From NCBI GenBank assembly GCA_037179385.1, contig CM074185.1:48921000-48984999 (forward strand): DNA of 64,000 nucleotides, given 5' to 3'. The first letter of the stretch is position 1, and each line of letters starts with the position of its first letter. The position numbers were made by a program, and so were the translations under genes. The notes under the pieces are model-generated. The model was not told the origin of the DNA and did no database searches. It saw only the letters and a program-made list of their open reading frames with translations. Origin of the DNA: Holothuria scabra. Lineage: Eukaryota; Echinodermata; Holothuroidea; Aspidochirotida; Holothuriidae. Shown here one piece after another: positions 1-13,794 of the stretch.

Positions 1-3000
1 TTGAAAACATGTTAATGTATTTTATCCCGTAGTGATTTTTGGCTAAATTCAATATTAGTTGAAATGATGAAACTAAGACTTTGCACGAACTCCCGACTAT
101 AACTGTATAAATGGTTCCATTTCTACTTGCAACTTTTGTTTAATAAATATCACGTTGCGTTATGGTTTGAGATGAATTTTCAGAGAGACTTATCGGAAGA
201 CATTCTTACACTGTTTCACTATATATGTAACTGAAAACCAGCCACCCGATATGCATTACCGTTGCTCGATTTTCGGATGCATAGGGTAGGAAAATGGCAG
301 ACTTGTATACACTGCAACTGAATGCACTCCTGCCTGTCAGTATAATTAATTTGGCAACTGAAAACATTTCAGAACATTTTTTCAACCTCCCATCGAGCAT
401 TTTGCCATTTCGGCAAAGATTTTGCAAGTGTACAATACAATATGAAGTGGGGCTGAGGAATACTTTTTGTACAACCTAGACGAATAAGGCACAAATTGTT
501 ATTTTTTATTTTCATAAAATTTTACGTTGAACATAGCGTTCTTTGTTTTTAGGACAAAGATTTACAACAATGCACTATATGGCCATTTTCGGAATTATTT
601 GGAATAAGATTTGAAAGAAAAATAAGTAAATGAAAAAAAAAAAAAAACAGACAATTTCGTGCATTGTGTTGTGGAACACTAATAATAGATTTTTTTTTTT
701 GAGCTGCGCGAATGTGTAGCGACTGTTTTTAATCCTGTTGATTTTTCATAACAATTCATTCCTTTTTTCGGGCGTATGTTTTCAAAATTTCGGGCACGCT
801 TAGAAATTTTCTGAAAAACATTTTTTTTTTGAAACTCAAATGGCTGTCCGAATTTTTCAATTCCTGTGCGAATTTTACATTTTGCGGAAATTTTGGGTGG
901 AATTTTCCCTCTTCCTTCCCGCCTCGTACGCTATGTGCCTGAGAGACTATCGCGCTGAGCGCCACCGTAAGTAGGCGCGGAACGTTCAGAAAATTTTGGA
1001 TATTGCAATCCCCAGACAGCCCGAAATGGCATTCCCAGGACTTCCTTCCTACACAGATTTTAAGCAGCCGCAACCCAGGTAGCACACCTCCATGCTTGGA
1101 CAAGTAGTCGCTAACACCTGGTAGCCTGTGCAGCGCCTCTGTGGCTGCCTCACCCGTAGGCTGCCTCCCCTCAGTTGGTTTTTCGTAGCGATGGTCGAGT
1201 TGAACGAAAAGCTTCGTTCGCTCCGCAGGCTAATTAACTGCCATAAAGGTGCCATGATATGACCTTTAGAAAAGTTTCTGCATTGATTATTGAAATTTTT
1301 TTCGACAAATTAGGCCTAATACGCTTTGATGAAACAAATGTCGACACCTTTGAGCAATACACGTCGATAGTATGGAATGAGATCAAAGCCAAAATGAGGG
1401 GGGTGAGTGTGGAGAAATTAATACTGACCGTCAAGCGCAGACTGTTAGTTTCAGAAGATTTACAGGAGAAAGCGAGTTAAACAGCCTACCGGAATTGTTC
1501 ACAGGGGAGAGGACGATTCTGACCAATTGACCCCGTCCTCCTTGTGTCAGTTTCTGACAATACTGTTGGACATGAAAAATACAAGTTTCCCATCCTCGGT
1601 GCCCCAATTATCTACTCGAAAAATAAAAAAAACAAATTTGGCAGATCATTTAGTATATGGGTGCTGAACTGAAAAGATACCAGTATTTTGACACTCAAAG
1701 TTTCTTTTAGCAAACGCTAAGCTTCTGTGCTGTCCAGAACTGTTCCTTAAGAGTAACTGCAAAAGTTGTTAAGATCAGTTCATGTTCTGAAGCTATAGCA
1801 ATAAGTGGATGTTGAACCGAAGAACAAGGTGGTGAACTCAAGAACAATGTGAATATTGTTCGTATTGTTATATGAACAATAGTAGTTTTCATATCAGTTG
1901 TAAGTCATGGTTCCAAGGAACCACTCCAGACTTGGAACAACCTAAACAATTGGTTGCATGGCGTATCATGTGAGGCTGACGTCAGGTCATCACCATTGTC
2001 ACATAATTAATCAATCGGCTAATTTACATGATGAATATTTTACCTTTGTTAAAACATCCCTATGTTTAGGAAAACTTAGGACGCATTAATTATGCTTCAG
2101 TTAATTAGCCGCTCCAGTAAGCACAAGTTCTGTACATATATCTGATCATTATACTTTTAAAAAGGAACCCGACATCTCCGTCAGGGGTTTGTACTACAAC
2201 TATAAACAAAATGTCCTCCCATAATCATTTATGATTAGGAGGACATAAAATTGCTCAAAGTGCATTGAAGGGTTAGACTACTTTTCAGTTTAATTTGAGG
2301 TAACGCCATCAAATGTTAATCTCCAACTCTAAGAAGTTTTAACTGATGCAGGGAAATTTTTCGAAATCAATATTTTCAGAAGCTAACTTCAAGGAGGTAA
2401 CACGAATTAACTACCGGATCATAAAGCCATTTTACAGTCATTATACTAAAAAAAACAAAGATCCACTAAACCAGGATTCTTTATAGACATATACCATCGG
2501 TTGAACGCTTGTCAAAGATATGATCATATTGAATTTTAACTACAACTTAAAGAAACAAAAACAATATTATGAGGAGAAGATCCCATGAATATGTTACACT
2601 AACTAACCCATAATGATGACGTAAAGTTAATTACACTGTTAAAAAATGGTTGTAAATTTATACAGAACAAAGACGAGAAACATAAAGAGATAGATAAAGA
2701 TTACGGAAAATTTCTGGAGAATATTTGCATGAATTTTCCTGTAATTTTATGTAATTTTTAAGTTTTTGTCCTGTAAATTAACCGCTAGCATTTTTTAAAG
2801 ATTGAATTAATGCTAAAAAACTTACCCTTCTTCCTCCACTTCAAGTAAAGAAAGAGAAAAATGAAACCGTCTCTGGTCAACTGTTCCTTGTTTGAACAGT
2901 TTCTCTATTTTGATGTTAGGAGAATGGAGGTCCCTCCTTTATACTTGTTTATTTCAATCCTCGGGTCATTACAGATTAAAAAACCAGTTGAAGCTGGATC

Positions 3001-3979
3001 GGTCAGCTGTTTTACCAGGAACCAATCAAAGGAGTTTCTTGGTACAGGCTGTCCTATGACTGTACCACCCACTTGGGAAAGGACGCCTTCTTGATTCACA
3101 CCACACATCGGATGGTTTTAAAGGATTCGTGACCTCTGTTTCTAACTAACAGATATGTTGATCAACTCACTCACCTGTTGGTCGTTAGGACGCGTGACCT
3201 CTGACCTGCTTTCACCTGGTATTATAATTATTGCAAGCAAAAAGTGAAAGAGTAAACAGGATGCTAGGGTACTGACTTAGTTACTCACTCGTATCCTGTA
3301 CAGCACGTGTATTGTCTACCAATTGCGCCGTCCCTACCAATTGCTATCAATTGTTATCATGAATTCCAAACTGTTACACAATCCTCTTGATATAGGCTGA
3401 GGATCCGCGCCACATGGTGCAGTGGGGACTGACTTGGGACACTGCTTTACGTGTACGTCAGCTACAAACGACTGATGACACAACTTGCTTGCCAGTTGTG
3501 AATGGGAAGGGGACATCAATATTGAATATCAATTCAATTAAATCCATTTTCGATGTATAAACATGAATTACTCTTTAGTATTTGTGACATTAGTGGTGGC
3601 GCTACGGGACAATGAGAGCGTATTTGCAAACCTCCGTTTTTTCTTAGACAATCAGTTGCCCATTTTCGGACATTATGGTGCCTCTAGTACTCCTGATCAT
3701 GAATCGTTTCATTGAACAATTGCTACTCTAGAGTGACAGAATAGTGAAGGGTGGTGTCCCTACTCCCATTCTATTGCACTTATTTGCAATATTTTCGAAG
3801 GAGATATTCCTCTCTTCTCCTTTTAAAAGCAGGACTATGAATTCTTCCCTTATCTCCGACCTTTTCGAAATCTGATGTCGCCATGTGCGCAAAGTGCACA
3901 GTTTCAGGTTCCTATGCACGAGTTTGAATTGCAGTTAGCAGACATTGATCGATCACTGAACCACTTTGCGAGGATTTTT
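1..3979. other. no gene supported
   Basis: AT-rich sequence with a diverged repeat core at 945-1045 and a few chance open frames up to 115 codons (e.g. 756-1103 minus, 2861-3094 plus). No recognisable domain or splice-linked exon set. Confidence 0.5.
945..1045. repeat. copy of the GGCGCGGAGCG-core dispersed repeat
   Basis: Resembles 10755-10860: ACTATCGCGCTGAGCGCCAC, GGCGCGGAACGTTCAGAAAA, TTTTGGATATTGCAATCCCC. About 70% by eye. Confidence 0.55.
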
Positions 3980-4538
3980 AAAGTGTACCTCAAGTCAAAA
4001 TTATCAAAAATATATATTTAAGAGCATGAAGCATAAGTTATAACAGTTCAACTCCCATCTTCATAGGTCATTCCTGAGCTGAGACATCAAATTTTTAAGT
4101 TTCTTCTAAAACAAAGGGGTCCATTGCGCAATAATTTGTGACTTTCATGTTGTACAATTCACATTACCTGTTTTGTTTTGCTTTAAATTTATCATGATTT
4201 TATGACCTTTAACACTTCTTGTTTGCTCGGGGAGCATGTTAAACAGAAAGGGCTTAATTAATTACATCACCCTTGAGAGTAAGAGTGCTACCACACCTTG
4301 GTACAAGGTGCAGTAACTTTCAGAAAAACAAAAAAATACAAAGATTGCAATTAGAGTAGTACAACAAAGACATCATAAATCATTGCACAATATAGCATTT
4401 TAAGTTGAGGTAATAAACTTCAACATTTTATATCTCAGCTCAGAAATGTCCTATGAAGATGGGAGTTGGACTGTGGTGATTCATTTTTCGTGCTCTTAAA
4501 TATATATTTTCGAATTTTTTGAATTGAGGTACACTTTT
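3980..4538. mobile_element. foldback element, ~560 bp
   Basis: The terminal AAAGTGTACCTCAA (3980-3993) is the inverse of TTGAGGTACACTTT (4524-4537). The arms continue through AAATATATATTTAAGAGCA and CAACTCCCATCTTCATAGG, with the inverse near 4450-4505. The interior is AT-rich and non-coding. A TA dinucleotide adjoins both ends. Confidence 0.75.
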
Positions 4539-4666
4539 ATGCCTCCTATTCAATCAAGTTCGCCCCCTCCCCCCTTCCCATTTATAGCACGGTAAGAAGA
4601 CGTAATTGACATGGTCACACCTCCATAATTTCGATTTCGTAGCATGTGTTCCAAAACCAGTAATAC

Positions 4667-5142
4667 CTAACAAAATCCTAGTCCCCATACTGATACCCAA
4701 TAACCGTCATTAGCTAGCGACGTTTTCGTCTTCCTTTTTTCTTGGGGGGGGGGTTGCTTGAACAGGATAACAGGTATATTCTGAGAACTCCATTCCTTTG
4801 GTAATTCTAGCCGATGCACTGCAGTCCCATATCGCAATGAACACAGTGGCTCTTCACTGACATCGTGCAGCTCCATCTGGACGTAATTCAACCCTTGTTC
4901 TTGCATAGTCGGCCCTTAATATAAAAGATCACTGCACGCAAGGGAGCGGCCCCACTTGACGCGGTATTACATAAGCCTCGTCTGATAGTGTCATATGTTC
5001 CGTTCAGGGGTGAGATCTTATCAAGGAGCCGGTCATTGTAACAGACTACAGCTGAAACGTCTAAACCTACTGCCAAAAGCCCTTTATACATTATTCCAGT
5101 AATACTAGCTGCTTGACTTTGTAAAAGTTTATCGAGTTTCAT
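4667..5142 (-). other. two overlapping minus-strand open frames, no family recognised
   Basis: Frames 4888-5142 (84 codons, starts MKLDKLLQSQAASITGIMYK) and 4667-4906 (79 codons, starts MQEQGLNYVQMELHDVSEEP) overlap by 19 bp. GC is higher than in the surroundings. A frameshifted remnant or an exon of an unknown gene is possible. I cannot assign a function. Confidence 0.15.
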
Positions 5143-6726
5143 TCGTCTTCTAGCTATCTCCTATTTTCCAAGATTATCCTTTTCCGGGATAATAGACTCG
5201 CTCAGTTATAGCAACTTCCTTATTTCTGCTGATAATCTCTTTCAGTTTCAGAGAAAAACACCCACTACCTCTTCCAGGACAAGTGAATTGGTTTTGGTTT
5301 ATCGCTTACTTATGGTTTGATTTGACCGGAAAATTACAAACATTTACAGTTAACAAGTTGACGAAACTTCTGGACCAATCGATTGGACAAGATAATTTGT
5401 TGATAACTGTTTTAACAAAAAAAAACAAACAAACGGATGAGCAACATGAAGATTATGGGCAATGATGTACATATACCAATACTAGGCATAGGCTACTTGT
5501 ATGGGAACAGAGTGGTTTGTCCGTGTATATATGTAGGCCTAATCTAGGAGATACTCTCATGGTCTGCCTATGTCTAACGGTTTCGCTTAGTCAGGTGCGA
5601 CTAACCTAAATACTTGGAGATCAGTTGTTTGAAAGCCTATTTTGATAACTTCTTCAACTACAGCATTATTGTACTCGGAAAGGCCTTATGTTATGCGTAG
5701 TTCGTTATTTTTCTGACAATTTTCAACAGTTTCGTTGGGGTATGAAAAGGTTTGTTACTATAGTAGGGGAGTCAATTATGGTTTGTGGATTGGGGGCTTA
5801 ATTTTTTTCAACAGTCGGTCTTGTTCTTTACCGGAATATTCTTTAAGCAAACCATCATTTATACGACCACGAGCTCACAGGTGTACATACACAAACAAAA
5901 GCATCCACTAGCACATTGACACTCACATACACTCAAAGGCGATCTACCTAGTGAGATTTTTCAGCTGTGATCAAATATCATTAAATCGTGGTAGGCTCAC
6001 AGCATATGTATGAATATTTTTCCTCTCCTCCCTTAAACTTTCTTTCTTTACCCATTCTGCTCATCACGTTTTCTTCTTTCTCTTCCCAACTTGCTCCTTC
6101 TCGATTCTATTTCGAAGTGGTTTGGGGCCCTTCTGCCTCCCGGCCCTCTCGCTATGCAATTGTCCGATTATATTTGTTGGTGATAAATAGACGTGCAACT
6201 TCAGAAATGAGTTCAGTTTAACGGCATGTTTTAGTAAATAATTAGATCAACCGCCGTCACCTCATATGACTATAGAAAATTACGTACAGGAATATTTGGA
6301 AAACAAAAAGCCACGCATTTTGGTACAAAACAGCAGATTTGATGTATTATTCTGTCGCGGTCGTCGATGTACTGTATGTAACGTTTAGAAAATTTAATGC
6401 AATGATATACAGACATTGTTAGATAGGCTAACTTCCATTGTAAAAACTCTTTGCTTCGAATGTTAGCCAGTGTTTCACTAATCAACTCAGAAGACATTTG
6501 ACCGTTACAGTGCTCAATTGGGTTTAACCAAAAATTTCGGGTCCCAAAATTGATGCACTTCCTATATTTCTGTGGGCCAGAGGTCTCATTTAAAAATTTC
6601 AGGTAATTTTCCTAAAGCGAACCACTTGTACCGTAAAATGTGCCGGCCGAGGCCCAATCCTTCACATGAGGATTAACGTTTACCAATACAATGTGGGTCC
6701 GTATATATCCCACCTCCTAAACTGCC

Positions 6727-6992
6727 AGTGAAAACAAAAACTTAGTCAGAATGGTGCCTCTAGTGACTAATTTGACTGATCAGAGTATAAATTACTCGTT
6801 TGACTGGTCGGTGGTCACAATTAACCTAGTCAGTGGGCTAGTTCGGTGGTCCCAAACTAGCTGATGGAATAATCGTATGCAGTCCCGATTAATCAACGGT
6901 TTTAGATTACTGGCTAATCCACAAACTAATTTATATTCTAGTCTGTCAAATTAGTCATCACAGGCACCGTCCTGATTAGTGTTTGTTTCCTG
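6727..6992. mobile_element. MITE with ~60 bp TIRs
   Basis: The left arm (AGTCAGAATGGTGCCTCTAG, TGACTAATTTGAC, TATAAATTA) matches the inverse of the right arm (CCTGTGATGACTAATTTGAC, GAATATAAATTAG). Exact ends are uncertain by a few bases. Confidence 0.72.
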
Positions 6993-7143
6993 TGACATGA
7001 TTGGTAACGAACTACCTATAACATGTCCAAAACTACCTGCTGTTGGTTGAATTTTTATCAAGAAAAGATTTTTTTCAGTTCTAAAAACATATTTTGTAAG
7101 GATCAACCATAAAAACCCCTAACGGTCCTGAAGAAAATGAGTA

Positions 7144-7283
7144 GATGCGCACTGTTTAACAAGGTGTTGCTTGATTGTTTTTTCCATTGTTTCGGTAGTA
7201 TTCTTTGTAAGGGTTAGGGTTTAGGTTATGAATTAGGGCTATCGTTAGCCAGTTAGGAAATTTCTTGTTAAACAGTGCGCATC
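7144..7283. mobile_element. short MITE with perfect 20 bp TIRs, 140 bp
   Basis: GATGCGCACTGTTTAACAAG at 7144-7163 is exactly inverted at 7264-7283. The centre carries a telomere-like AAGGGTTAGGGTTTAGG stretch. No target duplication was recognised. Confidence 0.82.
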
Positions 7284-7962
7284 GCCCCTAGAAAATCGGT
7301 TTCACACGTGAGGAATAGACTAACGATACTTTGACGGAACTGATAAACAAGCACATCTTTTTGCCATTTGATGCCAACAAGGGTGTTGTGATATTCTATC
7401 TCATTATAATTTTCACAAGAATCGGCTTACGAGTCGTGGAAGTGTTATATTTTGTTGGACATGTATCCCTCAAGGAAAATTCCGATGTTACTTAAATATA
7501 TCTCAAATAAGAGAGAATAAGTTTTTATCGCCCGCCCCTTAAACCCCGCGCCTTTCATAGCTTGTTATTAACTCAGGATAATCCTGTTTAAAGTTATGTT
7601 ATCTTTGTCAAATCAGACTCCCAGTTGCTTCAAGTTTACAAAATGTTATAAACACCGGCAGATTACTTCCACAATCTTTTATTTTATAAAAGTTGAAGTA
7701 ATTCAATAATTATTGAAGTTATTTTAAATTTAAAATACACAAGATGTTCAATAAATCTGCCGGGATGACATCGCAGATTTCCCACAAAGCAACGTGCTAC
7801 TGTGCCTTAATTATTTTCTTTTAAGAGTTATACCATCTGATCACAACATGCTTTGAGATGAAATTTTCCAAAAAAACGGGCGAAGTAACTTGATTTCTTC
7901 AAGCTCTTTTTTTAATTGTCACCGGAATATTCATCACTGTATGAGTGCATGCTAGACACCGT

Positions 7963-8291
7963 CTAGCTCTCACATTTTTCATTCATACACGTGGTCTCTT
8001 TGCTTCGCGAAACGTGACTCTGACGAAGTAGGTTCAGTGAAGGAAGCAAGGTCATCCAGTTAGCTGGTCTTTCCGAATGCGATTCAGTTGTCCCCTGTAC
8101 CGATTTTGTCACCTGGGCAACCGATGTTGATAGCAAGACTTTGCCAACTGACAGGAAAGCCAAAGTACCAGGAGAAAGTCCCATGTCGTTCCTCGCGGAT
8201 CGGGATTGAATTCAATACACTTGGGGCGGTACATTCGTGCGTATCAGCTGGAGCAAACCACTCTGTGTATCGAGGAATGGGGCTCAAATAG
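7963..8291. other. GC-richer segment open on both strands, unassigned
   Basis: Overlapping open frames of 67-73 codons on both strands. The minus frame contains APADTHECTAPSVLNSIPI and GTFSWYFGFPVSWQSLAINI. The composition is protein-like but no motif is recognised. It could be an isolated exon or a repeat remnant. Confidence 0.15.
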
Positions 8292-10667
8292 TTTTCCTAA
8301 TTCACGATGACAGCCTGTCGATCCACACATTTCTTCGTAATGAGTAAAAATGTAAAATAATGTGGCTTTCTTTTCAAAATTGTGTGCATTGAACCGAATA
8401 GCTGTTGTTTCCTGTTTCTTTCAGACGGCGATCTTTTCAAGGAATTCGTACCTTATATAAATAACACCAATTGTTTAAAAAGAAATCGTAATGTAATTAA
8501 GAGTCCGAGTCCTACAAAACAGTTAAATCAATTACTAGGTATATGAACTACTTGATTCGTAAAACATATGTTTCCATCAGGTCAGTAGATTAAATTAATT
8601 TAAGACTAATTCTTTGATTGGGTCACTTGGCTGGTTAGTAGTGACCCACTGTGAATGTTGTAAGTTTGAGAAATGCTTATAGGCCCCTTTTTCTTAGGCG
8701 AAACATTTGAAAAAAAGAAGGTATTTTTAAGCTACATTTACACAAAACGACATTTATGGCTGTATATAATTGAACTAGCCATGTTGTTTCATTTTATTTA
8801 GTTAGTTCGCCGTGGCATGTATTTATTTATTTATTGAGTGCTGAAACACCTCATTAGCGGTGAATTCTCCCTCAAAAGTACAGCAACTTCTGGTTGTAGA
8901 GGGTTGGGTTAGACATATGTTTTTGGAAATGCGGATGTTGTGTTGCGTCTAATTTCTTCTAAGTGAGGGTATCATTATATCGTTTAAAAGGATCGAGGGC
9001 CCCTGAAAACGAGACAACGATACACGCCATTCATTTAGTACTTTCACGTCAATTCTCGGTATTCTTATGCACATTAGCACAATCTGTCAAATACTGTTTC
9101 AAAACATATCCATTACATAATTCCTTTTATTTTCAGGAGGCAGTTTGCGCTATAAGGAAATCTCCAGGCAACTGAATATCCGAGTGCTCTCTTTTTGCCT
9201 TCCAGATGGTCAAGCGGCCCGGGTGAATGATTTAAGGGTGGGCGTGGTATGTTCAGGTAGTTGCTAGAGACTAGCAACTCCTTGGTTAGTTGTACATTCA
9301 CAATTATACGGTTTAATTTGGTGCTGTACAGTATTTTGCAGTGTCTGTAGACGCTACTGATTCTTATAAAGTCGATATGAAGTTAGTTTTGTATACTTGT
9401 TTCAATGATTATATGCTTTGTATACTCATTTGATATGAGATGGAATTAAACACGAAAAGAAAAAGTTTTATCACCACGACGAAAAAACTTGGGAGGAAAA
9501 AAAGACCGACCTTGCCCGAGGTCAAAGGTGCTCTTACAATTGATAAGTGGTAGTACTTCCATTGTTTAGGTGTATGTAAGTTGCCAATGGTAGTTGGCAG
9601 TATGGGAAAAGATGCTCTCTAACGATACATCCCCATTTAATTTTTTCTTCTTTCGGCAAGTTGAATGCAAATCGATGTTTTCGTTCACAAAGCTTTGAAA
9701 AGAATGTGCGTTAGGAAGATATCGATATTTTTGTAGACTGCACCATAGCTAACCGACAAATGTATGTTGCATGGTGCGTACCTCCCTTCATCCCATTTTT
9801 ATTCCTCTCGCATCGGCAGAAAATACAATTTTCCTTTCGTACCCCAAAGATTTCACTTTAGCTTATTTAAAGACTTGATTCCAAGATAAGACTGAAAATT
9901 TTATTACGAAAACGGTACTTTTTGGAGTAGATCATCACATGTAGAAAAAATATACTTTATACACAAAAATATTTACCCATTGCTTTTAACGTGTTTTCAT
10001 TACTAAATTAAACCTCGATAGATGTGGCCTCTGTTATTTATAGGTTTCCTGTAGTACCCAGTGAGAAACAATGCTAAACTGCATGTGAAATGGTTTCAGT
10101 TGTTCGGTTTGCCATCATTCATGGAGAGAAACTTATCCATCTGGGTTACACGCTTTATCAAGATTACGTTTGAGGCGGGTTTCGGGTTAAAATGGGGGAA
10201 ACTATATAACATGCAATGTTACACACGTCCTTGTGCCTGACGATTTCATTTTATTTGGGGGGGGGGGGTGCCAGAGTTTCCCTAGAGGTTTTCAGGTATG
10301 TCACCTTCATTCAGTTTGGAATTCTCAGATTAGACAGCCATAAAGAGGCTTCTGCACCCACTCATCTCCTGTAATTATGATATGTTGATAACAGCAATGT
10401 TCGACTCTTTAAAGGGAAGTATTGCGTTTGTTTTACAAGGAAATTTCATCCTTTTAAAACAAATGTTTATTGACAAAGAGTGATAAATATAGTTAAAAAT
10501 AAGACAGAATGGCGGTAGCCCTCTTTTCAAGGAATCAGTTTCCCTCGAATAGAAACTCAGTTGTTTGTTGCTCAACAACAATTTATTCACCCAAACTTTC
10601 AATATTTCAAAAGGTGCAAGTTCCATAACTCCTCTTGTGCATAATATTTTGAGCAGATGAAGCTATT
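8292..10667. other. no gene supported
   Basis: No domain, RNA gene or convincing repeat structure seen. A short ATTT run lies near 8820. Confidence 0.5.
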
Positions 10668-10675
10668 GTTGGGGT

Positions 10676-11484
10676 CATGGGCGTCCGCGGGAATTTTTGC
10701 AAGGGGGGGGGGGGGGGACAAGGTCATTCATGGATGATTGAATTGTGTACACTATCTAGGCGGAGCGCCAGGCCATCAGTTGGCGCGGAGCGTACAAGAA
10801 AATGTTGGGCCTTGCAAACCCTCAAGATGGCCGGAAACGACACTTGGCGAGTGTTCTAAGCTGCATGTACCCAGCCCTGAAACAGGAATTTCATGTTTGT
10901 AATTTTTAGATTTTTAGAATTTTCAAGGTAAACCGGCCTCGCATACCTATGCACGATAAAACTTAAACTGTCAAACAGCCTATATAGGCCTATGTCCGTT
11001 ATCCAATTATGAATCATACCCCCACCCATATTCACCTTGTATATCCCAAGTACATCACCGCGTCGCCACTTGAGATCAACACGGGGCCAAACCAAGACAA
11101 ATACAAAATTACCATAGATATCACGAATGATAGTCCACAAATTACGATATCACTATTCAGCATACCATCTTCTCTTGTGCTATTCCTGGTCAAATGTCCG
11201 CATATTTCTCATGATACATAAGAGGGTACACCTATGACATACATAGCGTCGATGGGTACACCCACCAATGTCCCATACTTTCACAAGTTCGGAAGAGATC
11301 CTCGGAGGATTCAATTAATGTTTCACGAGTTGATACTGACACTTTGAGTGAAGATACTTGAATGAATTATTTGTATTTTTTTTTTTTTCATTTTAATTTT
11401 TGATTACATTTTTCAAAAGTTTGATTTTAGGAGGGGGCAAGGGCACTCGCCCTTGCCCTCCCCCCCCCCTTGCGGTCGCCCATG
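10676..11484. mobile_element. DNA element with 8 bp target duplication, 809 bp
   Basis: The exact 8 bp repeat GTTGGGGT flanks it (10668-10675 and 11485-11492). Ends are CATGGGCGTCCGC and (inverted) CATGGGCGACCGC, followed on both sides by G-runs. hAT-like by target size. It contains the GGCGCGGAGCG-type core also seen near 945-1045, 13890 and 14870. It is non-coding. Confidence 0.82.
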
Positions 11485-11492
11485 GTTGGGGT

Positions 11493-13794
11493 TTATTGCT
11501 GAGACTGAATGATTTGAAAATGACTAGAATTATTTACTTTTATTGCTATGTTGGAACACTTTAAACGCAATATTTCCCTTTAAGTTAAGGATTTGGTTTT
11601 TTTCAGCTTCCAGATGTACCGCAAGTGAAAACGAGCATGCCTGATGCATACAGTCAAATGGTGGAACATAAAGGAGTAGGTCAAACCGTAGTTTAGACGA
11701 TCGAAATTAAAACGGACGGCTCAAGAAACGGACCATTTGCGAAGGAAAAACAGACCAGCAAAGTATTTCAAAGAGAACTATTAATATAATGAAAATAATT
11801 TTATAATAATATTTTTTTCTCTTTTTGTGTGTGTTATTACAGGACATGGTTGCATTTAATTTTCTATATATAGGGCTTAGGAACCCCGACAAAATTCCCA
11901 ATCCTTCATTGCCTTTCATTCTTTTACTGGCAGTTGCACTTACATCACGCAGTCTGTTATGTGCACCGCAATTTAATTTGTCATTAGTAACAACCGAAGC
12001 AACCAACATGAAATTCCTGCCTAAAGGTCTGGGACCTGGCTACTTCGATTGAGTTTCCTTTATCTTCCAAGGAAACGCAGAGTCACCCAGTGTCCCAGTA
12101 AAGGAAATTATACACAATTATTTCGGTGGTCACATGACTTGGTGGTCAAAACAGCTTGGCTTTCCTTCAAGGACTGCGGAAGCTGACTTTACTAAGACAT
12201 AGTTATTACTATTTCCTAAATTTTGTGTAGTCGCGTTTACAAGGCTCACTGGATTGGGGTAAGGTTTCCTTACCCTTTGTTAGTGGCATGAAGCCAAGAA
12301 AACAAAAATTCAAATAAATAATTAGAAAAATTAAGAGTATCAGAAAAATCAAATTCAAAGCTTTGACCACTTTGCATTTTTGCCGCTCCATAAAGTAATT
12401 TTTCTCCAGGAGAGTACGGTGTCAATCCCATTAAGTTTCTTCGAGAATTCCCCTTCCCTTAGACCGTACATATAGTCGTAAATGGGGAACTGTTTACTTC
12501 GTATTAAGAATTTCTAGACAAAAAGATAACTAGCAGCATGTTAGCATGGAGCTGATATTTTGTTAAAGTATCAGTTCCATGACATTAGTTTCATTAAATG
12601 TCACCCCTTCATTATTAGAACAGGCGTACTCCTCAGTATGGCACCCTGTATATGATTAAAAAGTGAATGAGCCGCCGCTCTACTGACAATCCAAACCAAG
12701 TGACTGGTTTGCTTATAGAGTGTCGGTTTGTCGAGGTACCGCCAAAGAGGTGTAGTATCCATGACCTGATTTGAATTGTAAGCCATGATATAAAAGGACT
12801 GTCGATTTTGAGAGTACCGAACTGTGATTGCATGACATTTAAGTATGTGGGTGTCCTCTTACATTCATTCTTTACCAGATATGAGCTACAGTCAGTGGAT
12901 GCTCCATATTTGTAATTATTAGTCTTAAAAAAGGCAAATTTTCCACGCGCTTTGCGCGCTCAATGTCAGCCTCTAATGCAGTAAGTGGTCGCTCATAAAT
13001 CAGTCTAGTGGTACACTTTAGCGAGCCGCTACAGTGCAGTTTCCCTAAATTTTCTTCAATATAGGCTCTTAACTTTGAAACGTTTTGTCTCAAAAGGCAA
13101 AAAAGGGTTCGGAAACTTTTTGCTTGTCGACCGCAAGGTGTAAAAGGCAAATTCTGGTGGCTTTCAATTAAGGTCTTTCAAGAAAGAAAAAAAAAATGAT
13201 TAACAATGGATTTTGTCTCCAGAAAATGTCTCTTTATTCATTCTGGTATCCTAGGTTTCGTTCACTGTTCTTGTTCTTATTGGTTGGCTCCTAGGAATAT
13301 TTTGTAATGTACGTTTTAAGGTGCAAATGACCTGCTGGAGCCGTTTCTTTAGAATCTAAGTTTTAGTAAAGAGCGGATCGAATTCAGCTAAAACGCAGCA
13401 CTAATGCAAATAAGTTGGTAATGTTTTTGCCACGACGTCGCAAATCAACCACGATGTCGCATATCGACATAATAATAGACAAAGAAAATTTAAAACGCAA
13501 ATGAGCAGCGTTTGTTGGTTCTTCCAGAAAACGTTTTTATTCAAAGTTTCTCTGAGTTCGAAAAACGGCTAAAAATATCATTTTTTCCAGACATGTGATA
13601 ACAAAGTTATTTTCAAACAAATTCGTAAACTCAGTCTAAACTTGAGCTCAGCTAAGACAGTTAAGCTCCCATGCCTCTTCATTGTTAAAATCAACTGGCT
13701 GAACCACCTTAGGACCATCCCAAGTAAATCCAACTCAATCCCATAATTTTATTGTTCTCAATGAGAGTGAACCCCTGTCCTACTTTGTACCCAT
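11493..13794. other. no gene supported
   Basis: Contains open frames of 60-100 codons (e.g. 11707-12009 minus, 11825-12052 plus) with no family resemblance. Confidence 0.5.

Noticed and set aside
756..1103. 115-codon minus-strand open frame
   Set aside because: It covers the GGCGCGGAGCG-core repeat and homopolymer runs; no family resemblance.
2861..3108. Open frames on both strands with fairly protein-like composition
   Set aside because: No motif, no splice-linked neighbours and equal openness on both strands; left unannotated as a gene.
7200..7230. Interstitial telomere repeat
   Set aside because: Only about two TTAGGG-like units, inside a 140 bp MITE; too short to claim a telomeric remnant.
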